Source of the DNA: Astropecten irregularis | Lineage: Eukaryota > Echinodermata > Asteroidea > Paxillosida > Astropectinidae | DNA: 64,000 bases | Direction: 5' to 3' | NCBI GenBank assembly: GCA_963971285.1 | Contig: OZ020255.1 | Coordinates: 1,736,001 to 1,800,000, forward strand | In this document: piece after piece, positions 56,792 to 64,000 of the stretch | Position numbering within the stretch: position 1 is the first letter of the stretch | How the letters are laid out: each line of letters starts with the position of its first letter | Notes under the pieces: generated by a model | Database searches by the model: none | Told to the model about the DNA's origin: nothing | What the model saw: only the letters and a program-made list of their open reading frames with translations | Position numbers and translations under genes: made by a program

Positions 56792-58006
56792 ATGAATAAC
56801 TCATCGGTGACCGTGGGTGAGTGGGACGGGCCGTGCCCGTTCAGTGAGACGTACTTTCTGAGTGAAGACTACGCCAGGACCCTGTTGTGGTCCGACTTCA
56901 ACGTGAAATTCGCCACGCTGGTCATCCCTATCATCTCGGCCGTCGGCATCCTCCTGAACGGCTCCTTCCTCTTTGTGATAGCCCGGGTCAAGTCCATGCG
57001 CACCATCACTAATTTCTACCTGGCTAATCTTGCTGTCTCCGACATCATGCTCCTGGTCTCAGTGACCGTGCAGGATACGCTGGTCCTCTACGTCTTCTCG
57101 TCCGGGGTGGCCTACAACACTCTGGATGGAGGGACTGCCTTCTGCAGCTTCTACGCCATCTCTAGGGAGACCTTCTACATTGTCTCCATGGCGTTGATCA
57201 CATTGGTCACCACAGAGAGGTTCTTCGCTATCTGCTACCCGCTGAAGCACCGGATAGTGGAGAGCAAAGGAAGAGCCGTCAAGCTGACGGTGTGCACTTG
57301 GCTGGCCTGCGCGGTGTATGGTGCCTTCTTGGCCCTGAACGCCACTACGATTTTGCCTTACTGCTTCAAGTGGCCGGACACTCCGGAGTTCGCCAGCCTC
57401 CCACAGATTATTGGTTTCTGCGCGGCTGCCATCATTCCCCCGGAGATCGCCGTGTACACAGTGGATCTGATCGGCGCCCTGCCCTTCGTCGTCTCGCTGA
57501 CGGTCACCGGCTGTATGTACTTCATGATCTTCCGGGCGCTCAGCCAGAGACCGGACCGAGGGAACGAGCAAAACCAGACCGACTCATCGAACCAGTCAGC
57601 CGCTACCAACGCCGACAAGACCAGGCGCCATGTGGTGAGAATGCTGCTGACCAACACGGCGGTCTTCTTTGTCTGTAACCTCCCGGGGTGGCTAAAGGTG
57701 GTGCTGGAGACGGTGGGCACCCTACATCCCGATTTCAACCTGACCAACACCGCGGCCGTCCGGCTGTGGCAGATAGCCAACGTGATGGCCCTCCTCAACT
57801 CCACTGTCAACCCCGTGATCTACAACGCCACTAATCCGCGTTACCGGCGGGCGTTCCGGGAGGCCTTCTCGGTCGGAAAGAGTGACCGGAAACGGCGTAG
57901 GACCCAGCACTCCACCGTCTCTGCCCATGTGATGACCTCGGTAACATGTATGCCAGTGCCGTCGTCCGGCAATCCGACCGCTGGCCCATCCGATGCCCGA
58001 ATCTAA
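56792..58006 (+). CDS. Rhodopsin-class G protein-coupled receptor, peptide-receptor-like, intronless
   Basis: 404 residues from the ATG at 56792 (context CACCATGA). The frame is open 62 codons further upstream, but that part is basic and unlike a receptor N-terminus. The N-terminus has an N-glycosylation site (N-N-S-S). Seven membrane segments lie at about 40-63, 72-94, 118-145, 163-185, 222-247, 282-305 and 321-345. TM1 has L-N56-G; TM2 has L-A-x-S-D84. C118 and C191 can form the conserved disulfide. The TM3 end reads T-E-R (141-143) in place of D-R-Y. TM6 has F-F-V-C-N-L-P. TM7 has N340-P-V-I-Y. The E-R-F-F-A-I-C-Y-P-L pattern resembles the thyrotropin-releasing-hormone and neuromedin U receptor group, so a neuropeptide ligand and Gq coupling are plausible. 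The ligand is unknown. The tail (346-404) is basic and serine/threonine-rich. The higher GC content than its surroundings fits real coding DNA. Confidence 0.92.
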   Translation: MNNSSVTVGEWDGPCPFSETYFLSEDYARTLLWSDFNVKFATLVIPIISAVGILLNGSFLFVIARVKSMRTITNFYLANLAVSDIMLLVSVTVQDTLVLYVFSSGVAYNTLDGGTAFCSFYAISRETFYIVSMALITLVTTERFFAICYPLKHRIVESKGRAVKLTVCTWLACAVYGAFLALNATTILPYCFKWPDTPEFASLPQIIGFCAAAIIPPEIAVYTVDLIGALPFVVSLTVTGCMYFMIFRALSQRPDRGNEQNQTDSSNQSAATNADKTRRHVVRMLLTNTAVFFVCNLPGWLKVVLETVGTLHPDFNLTNTAAVRLWQIANVMALLNSTVNPVIYNATNPRYRRAFREAFSVGKSDRKRRRTQHSTVSAHVMTSVTCMPVPSSGNPTAGPSDARI

Positions 58007-58091
58007 GAGATGACAATCGATAAACCGGCCGTGGCAAGGTTTGCAAAAGAGCAGGGCCAATTTCATAAGAGCTGTTTAAGCAAAAAAAATG

Positions 58092-58470
58092 TGTTTAAAG
58101 GGATGGTACAGAACTGGTTTTGCGACAAAACCGTTGCTGACAGTGAAAGCACATTATGTAATCCACCATATACCTTAACTGACAAACCTGTAGAAGTTTG
58201 AGGTCAATCAGCCATCTGGGTCACGAGTAAATAGTGAAAATCCGTTTACACATTTCAACGACATTATGCGTTCATAATAAAACGCTTCGAAGCGATTTAT
58301 TCCAATCGGAAAATAGTTTCACTTATTTCTCAACGAATATGGCATTTCAGACAAAAACATTTCATGGGATGTTTTCTCCTATCATCACCATTTAATATAC
58401 TGTGTACGTTTTATGTGAATCTGTGATCGTGAAGTGTATTTTGTCTTACCAATTCCGTACCATCCCTTTA
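58092..58470. mobile_element. TTAA-type foldback MITE, diverged family A
   Basis: Inverted ends GGGATGGTAC and GTACCATCCC, with TTAA on both sides. The centre CGCTTCGAAGCG is a perfect palindrome. Confidence 0.7.
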
Positions 58471-58633
58471 AGCACCATAAACCTTGGTAAATAAAATCGG
58501 TATGCCAGTCAAAACTACTTATGGATGTTATGTTCAGCAAACAATGGCCAAATACAAGTCGAAAGCAGAATACATCACATGAAAATTTGCTTGGTAATCC
58601 TGTTTGATCAAGGAAGACTTTTCATGCATAAAA

Positions 58634-59012
58634 GGAGCATATAAGATTTGCAAGGGCTCTAAAACAAATATTGAGTTTGAGACAGAAAATGGACTCAACA
58701 GTTCGTAAACAGTGCAAACAGTTACCATGGGAAATCTTGGTTCATCAGATGCTGGTTTTTTTTTTCAAGCAAATCAAGATTTAGTGTCTTTTCCAAAGAT
58801 CGTTCGTCCGAACGATTTTTGGAACAAACACAAAAGTAAACCATTCTTCATGTTTTATAAGAAAAATCGAGTCGGGTTTTCGCTATTTTCTCGTGACTCA
58901 GATGTCCGATTTAGCTCAAATTTTCACAGATTTATTATTTCATGTACATTTTTGATCAGACAAAGTATGAGTGCAGTCCTGTGACCTTTACCAATCATGT
59001 ATTGTACCTTTA
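58634..59012. mobile_element. Chimeric MITE: family C left half, family A right half
   Basis: The left half carries ACAGAAAATGGACTCAACAG (family C). The right half carries CGTGACTCAGATGTCCGATT and GTGACCTTTACCAATCATG (family A sub-type). Confidence 0.65.
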
Positions 59013-59404
59013 AGCAAGTTTTGTGCTATGAAATTGGACCCAGGTTTGGAAACTCAGAAAATAAACACACGTAATGTACATTGAAAAAGACTGCTTTGAA
59101 TTTAACAACCGAGACTACTAACACTAACTATACGATTCCCATACTAACTCGTTAACTGCAACTCTAACTCCCCGTATAGTCTTTCCACACAGAGGACATT
59201 TCTGTACCCTTTTAATTCAGGCAAAGACGAGATAAGCCTCTTAGTCATAAAAATAAATTGAATTGCTCATTCTAGTCGGTATATGGAAATTACTATTGGA
59301 AGAACATTAAATGACTGTTAAAGTCCTCAATAACATACAGTGTCTGCGGTGATGCAGACACCATGGGTCATTTGGCTTTATAGCTTGTCAGCTCTTGTCC
59401 CATG

Positions 59405-59640
59405 AGCAGGGGCCAATGTCATAGAGCTTCCCAGCACAAAAATTCACAAAGCATGGCATTTCTCTCTTAAGAAAATAAAGGATTAACAAACAAATTTCCA
59501 TGTGGTGCAATTGTTCTTTGGCTGTTGTTCGCTGACCATGAAAACCAAATGGAATTATCGATGGTGGTTTGTTTTTATATCGGGCAAGCTATTTTTGTGC
59601 TAAGCAATTTTTATGCTCAACAGCTCTACGAAATTGCCCT
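59405..59640. mobile_element. Family B foldback MITE
   Basis: GGGGCCAATGTCATAGAGCT to CAGCTCTACGAAATTGCCC. Confidence 0.7.
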
Positions 59641-60067
59641 CAGATAATTAACTTTCGGTCCGGCTTCACTTTGGTACATTTACCTTTGTAGACAGAAGCT
59701 CATAATGTATTCATATTGTGTTCAATGTGTTATGTTCAATGTGATATTTAGATAGCAGTAACGGTACATGTACAGTATGTCTACACGACTAGTGTAAATA
59801 CCACGAGCACGTGTCACGTACATCATGCGTGAACTTGGAATTTAAATAAGTGTAATAACTATAGGCCATTGTATCAAAATAATAGCTGTCTGGATAGATA
59901 ATGTACAGGTTTTAAAATGTAATTAGTTTACAGTATTAAATTGATGTATAGATATAATGTCGAACTCGTGTTTTAATGAATGTATACAATTCAAGCGGAA
60001 ATATGGTTGGGCATTTTGGCGAAATAATTATTATAACTCAGGCGTTCAAATATTGTTGGACTTATTA

Positions 60068-60433
60068 AAGGTAATATCATACTATGGTTTTTGTCAAATA
60101 AATGCAGATTCATGGTCAAAAATATCAAGGAAGATACAGTAACATTCATCTGTAAAAAATTCAGTCCCATATGGTGGCTACTTTTTTGAACAAACAGTGA
60201 CAAACGTCGACAGTATTTTTAAAAATCTTTTCACCGTTTTTTTTATTCTTTAAGAGATTATTTTTTGGGTCATTGGTTGGACTCTTTTCTTGATAAATAA
60301 AGCATTTCAGGTAGAAAAATGGGAACGGTATATATGTTTCTGCCATCACCATCTTTATACCCTGTAAGTTATAGGTAAATCTGTGCAGATTTCTGCTTCG
60401 GTATGCTACCAAAGTATGATATAGTAGCTTTAA
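60068..60433. mobile_element. Family A MITE
   Basis: AAAGGTAATATCATACTATGG to CCAAAGTATGATATAGTAGC followed by TTTAA. Both arms are present. Confidence 0.7.
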
Positions 60434-60644
60434 ACGACTACAATTATTTCCATAATATAGATAATATATAGATAGATAATATGCAATATGTCGAATTTGA
60501 ATATGAAGTTCTACTTGTTGAATATGTGTTTTTATTAAATCTTTTCACAAAATTATAACAAATCCAAACAAATTCCAAACAAAATCATCAGTGAAATCGA
60601 TGTGGTCAAATTCTATACATTACACATTCCATAATACATACTTA

Positions 60645-60830
60645 AAGGGAGCATACATGATTTGCAATGATGTGCGTTTTGGCTGAATTTGGTACTAAAA
60701 CAGAAGTGAAGGTCTTAAACTTAGTTACAGACGTTGTGTCATGTACCCTTTTATGCTTTGTTCATCTGGATAGCAGAAATACGGTCGAAATAATCTTGCC
60801 CCCTCCGAATCATTCACGGTTACAGTCCCT
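60645..60830. mobile_element. Family C fragment
   Basis: AGGGAGCATACATGATTTGC, GATGTGCGTTTTGGCTGAAT, then GGATAGCAGAAATACGGTCG. It breaks off near 60830. Confidence 0.6.
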
Positions 60831-61004
60831 ACCTGATTCTGTGGGTTTTACTCAGAATATTACTCCGGTGTTTTCCTCTCACCTCTAAAACTGTATCTTT
60901 CTATGAAAGGTTTCACCGGGCTGTAGAGCTACAGTGCCTAGGGCTCTTTTGAGGAATCCTTGGTGTCATTACCAGATATAAATAATCATAATAAAAATAA
61001 TAAA

Positions 61005-61310
61005 CAGAAGTGAAGGTCTTAAACTTCATTACGTTGTTTCATGCACGTTTCTACACTTTGTTCATCTGGATAGCAGAAATACGGCCGAAATAATCTTGCC
61101 CCCTCTGAATCCTTCACGCTTTCGAAATGTTATTAAATCGTTCGGAAGAACAATCTTTTAAAAAGACACTAAATCTTGATTATCTTGAAAAACCCAGCAT
61201 CTGATGGACCAAGATTTCCCATGGTGACTGTTTGAACTGTTAACGAACTGTTGAGTCCATTTTCTGTCTCAAACTCAATACTTTTTTGGGAGGCCTTGCA
61301 AATGGAAATA
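61005..61310. mobile_element. Family C MITE, right part
   Basis: CAGAAGTGAAGGTCTTAAAC, GGATAGCAGAAATACGGCCG, then the inverted CTGTTGAGTCCATTTTCTGT and GGCCTTGCAAATGG. Confidence 0.6.
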
Positions 61311-61319
61311 TATTATAAT

Positions 61320-62110
61320 TTTTTTGCTGTATAACCGATGCATATTGGAATAATGACATGCACGTCACCAAGTACAGATTTTTTTTTCAATATTGGTCAT
61401 CTTGTGTTCTCAGGCTGAGTTTGTTTGTTCGGTTAAAAGGTTTTTATCCCAGTATTATTATACAGGCATTTTGACTGAAAAAAGAAGAAGAAATTCTAGC
61501 ATTTGCATGATGAAGTGTCCCACAAAAACCCGCCAGGATTCTGTGGAATGTAGGTCTTAATTTAGCGAGTTATAGCATGACTGATGGGTCAGTACTCAGT
61601 ATATAAAGCGGTCAGAGAGCGTATACCTTAGCAACAAATTAAGGAAGATACATTGCACGAGAAATCTGTAACTTTAATTAAAGTGAAGACGGATAAGTGA
61701 TGAGAATAGTAGCCAAAGTACTTGTACAGGCGGAGAGGAGGTTGTTTTGTGTCATTTGAGCCAAATGGAGTGCTGTACTCTGACGTGATTTCGGTTATGA
61801 ATCGTTGTTTTTCCAGAATTGTAATCAATTTTGCAAGGACAAAGATAAAAACACGATCAGTAGTTCTGTGTCTTAACAACACCTAGGAGGGCAGTTTGTT
61901 TAATTGGAAACTTGGAGATCGTCTGCCAAATGGGTATGGTAATATGTTTTTCTCGACCTGTCAAGGTCTTGCAATGGAACCTTTTGAGGTTAGCAAGCGT
62001 ATGGGATTTTGTGTGCACAGTTTTCGGCAACCCAACAATGCATTTCTGATATTGTATGCCTTCAATTGCACGCTTTCGGCCTATAAGGCGCAAAAAGGAC
62101 AAATGCATGC
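61320..62110. other. No gene recognised
   Basis: Small frames only, with no domain. Confidence 0.4.
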
Positions 62111-62114
62111 TCAT

Positions 62115-62365
62115 GCTGGGGCCAATTTCATACAGATGCTTAGCACCAAAAATTGCTTAACACAAAAATGGCTTGCCCAATAAAACAAACCTCCATTGAA
62201 AATTCGATTTGATATTCATGGTCAGCGACCAACAGCCAAAGGACAATATTGCAAGTGATACACAACACATGGAAATTTGGTTGTTAATCCTGTTTTATTA
62301 AGGCAGAAATGTCATGCTTAGCGATTTTTTGAGCTTAGCAGCTCTATGAAAGTTGCCCCTGCTGA
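62115..62365. mobile_element. Family B foldback MITE
   Basis: GGGGCCAATTTCATACAGAT to CAGCTCTATGAAAGTTGCCCC. Full-length. Confidence 0.7.
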
Positions 62366-62559
62366 TATAGCATAGGGCTCTCACGAAATGAGGCTACCGC
62401 AATTAAAATTTGGGCTTGAGATACATGGCGAAGCTGGAGCCTTTCTTCGGATCCATCTTGTGGCCCAATCACTTCGTTTTCGTTTGTGGGCCTCAATGGC
62501 GGTCGCTAAATAAGTCCCAAGCCTAGCATCATGTCTGTTTTCGTAAAAGCTCATAGAAT

Positions 62560-62750
62560 TTGTATGCATTGACGTCACCCAGCGCCATCTTAGAGTGCCA
62601 GTGATGACGTATAAACGCACAGCTGTGTGGACGCAGCCGGAGGAAGTTGGACCAATGAGCTGCCGTTATTTTGACCTGCGCCCGACTCAAATGACGTGTA
62701 ACGAGCGTATCAAGCCCGGCGTATGTTGGTGACGTAACCATCAAACATGT
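62560..62750. promoter_or_regulatory. Possible promoter: CRE and CCAAT motif cluster
   Basis: Within 190 bp there are four TGACGT motifs (in GATGACGTATAA, AAATGACGTGTA, GGTGACGTAACC and, inverted, TTGACGTCACC near 62569), a CCAAT box in the context GGACCAATGAG, and a GCGCCATCTT element. The region is CpG-richer than its surroundings. No start exon was found on either strand, so the gene it would serve lies outside or is not visible. Confidence 0.35.
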
Positions 62751-63331
62751 GCTGTTTTCTTCCTATTTATAGACAAACATTATAAGATATATTTATGATA
62801 AATGCATTGCGGATACACTTGAGACAGATGTCAGTGATGATAAAGTTCACCTCATTCAATCTTTGATTGATTGGTGCTGCCACGCGCGTTGGCTGTTAAA
62901 TGGCGTCTTGCCCTCTGAAGTCTATCTGAAAAAAAAAAGCCCGACCTAATAGAACAGCCAATCTTTGATGCAAAATTTATATGTGCACTTCAGACCGGGA
63001 CCTACGTGGGATACGTGATTTCCTCACGATTCTGTTCGAAAGGGGGAACTTATCAAAGGTTATTAAAACTCGCCGGCCAGACGAATTTGTCTTTCCTTAT
63101 AACGGCTAGAGACTTATATCTGCCCCTCTCCACACAGGCTGCGAATCTCACGAATAGCCACAAATTTATCGACTTTAGGATTCGGTTCTATTCGGGTTGA
63201 ATTGACGAACATATTCAGGGATCTCCTACGATTTACAAACTTAATGACGAATTGTTGTAAGAACGTCAAAAATAAGTTACGAATCAGCTAGGAAAATGCA
63301 GGATGCATCTACGAGATTTGCTTTAAGCTAG

Positions 63332-63841
63332 TATCTCACTGAGCGGCGAATGCTTGCGAACGTATAGCGATTTTGAGATTTCTCCAGGGTTCGTAAAACG
63401 TTGCAAGAAAGTTCGTAAACCGTTATCATTGTTGCAAACAGTTTTTGAACATGCTCAACATTTCTTTGCGAATCTTTTTTTTCCCGCAAACAGTTGCTAC
63501 CGTTTGAAAAACAGTCGTAAGCCTTATTTTCAAACGGTTGTAAGACGATGTCGCTAAATTTATAAAGTTCTTTTTGATTCGCCAATATGCTAGAGACTAC
63601 ATGACCATTATATGGTTCCTATATAAAATCGACCCATTGAGAGAAATTTGCCATAATAGATCGTCATGCCGAGAAAACAAGGTAGGAGAGCAAAGACCCA
63701 TCGGGGGACAGGGGAGGTCCATGCCGAGGCCCCGACCGAGACAGAACGCCGTTCCCTCCCCTCCACTCACCAACATTCGTCAGAAATTGGCGAATCCAAA
63801 ATTCGCAACGTTCATGAGCATTTGCCGCTCAGTGAGATACA
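63332..63841. mobile_element. 510-bp inverted-repeat element
   Basis: TATCTCACTGAGCGGCGAAT at the left and the inverted AGCATTTGCCGCTCAGTGAG followed by ATA at the right. The flanks are AAGCTA and AAGCTT, which may be a target duplication. A 60-codon basic frame at 63666-63848 lies inside. The coding status is unknown. Confidence 0.65.
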
Positions 63842-64000
63842 AGCTTAGTAGCTTTACACCTGCTCTGATGTGTATTCGTTTGATTCGTTTGATTCGTTAC
63901 AACTTCGAATATGATTCTTGACCAAGTCGCAAATTCACGAATCCAGAATGAGGTGAGAAGACACACGAATGCTTACGAACTGAATACGACACGAAATAGT

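Larger units (their letters stand above)
58050..59045. mobile_element. Family B MITE holding two other MITEs
   Basis: The outer B arms are GGGCCAATTTCATAAGAGCT and TGCTATGAAATTGGACCC. The first insertion, 58092-58470, starts AGGGATGGTACAGAACTGG and ends CCGTACCATCCCT between TTAA copies. The second, 58634-59012, lies between AAAGGAGC and TACCTTTAA. Confidence 0.75.

Noticed and set aside
57059-58066. Antisense and out-of-frame frames of 114-170 codons across the GPCR
   Set aside because: Shadows of a GC-rich coding region. No domain.

Overview
This is animal genomic DNA: long introns with GT/AG borders, several dozen short foldback transposons, tRNA-derived SINEs and fragments of non-LTR retrotransposons. 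The conserved genes are of deuterostome type. Together with the repeat style (many palindromic elements ending in CAATTTCATAGAGCTG), they suggest an echinoderm, most likely a sea star. The species assignment is inference; the gene identities are not.

Layout. 1-8 kb: repeats only. 8.46-23.42 kb, minus strand: a complete NFX1 gene (RING finger, NF-X1 zinc fingers, R3H domain). I traced it through 16 coding exons with phase-consistent splice sites, giving about 990 codons. 23.5-30.4 kb: intergenic or NFX1 upstream DNA with an inverted-arm element (25.1-26.15 kb) and a 66-bp minisatellite (27.56-28.3 kb). 30.43-41.45 kb, minus strand: a complete CCDC47 (calumin) gene in 13 coding exons, 480 codons. 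43.13-53.95 kb: one 10.8-kb DNA transposon with matching terminal inverted repeats and a 6-bp target duplication. It carries an IS3EU-type integrase-like transposase with an in-frame stop, a secreted C-type lectin gene, a non-LTR fragment, a nested Harbinger-like element with a MADF-like reading frame, and arrays of a roughly 20-bp repeat. 56.79-58.01 kb, plus strand: an intact intronless rhodopsin-class peptide-receptor-like GPCR. 58-64 kb: nested MITEs and a possible promoter-like CRE/CCAAT cluster near 62.6 kb.

Repeat families named here by letter. A: about 370-bp foldbacks at TTAA sites, ends near AGGTAATATCATACTTTGG. B: foldbacks ending CAATTTCATAGAGCTGCTTA. C: elements with ACATGATTTGCAA ends. 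D: ends AAAGGCCTTTTCACAC. E: elements containing GTGAATCCATTCTAAAAT. F: foldbacks ending GGTCGATTTCACGAAAC. G and H: dispersed intronic repeats. J: short foldbacks ending GGGCCTGTTTGTTT. S1: a tRNA-derived SINE. Boundaries of these families are approximate (about 10 bp) unless a target-site duplication is quoted.

The two housekeeping genes are not functionally linked: NFX1 is a nuclear and RNA-binding regulator, CCDC47 an ER membrane-protein insertion factor. The main surprise is the large transposon that appears to carry a lectin gene as cargo.
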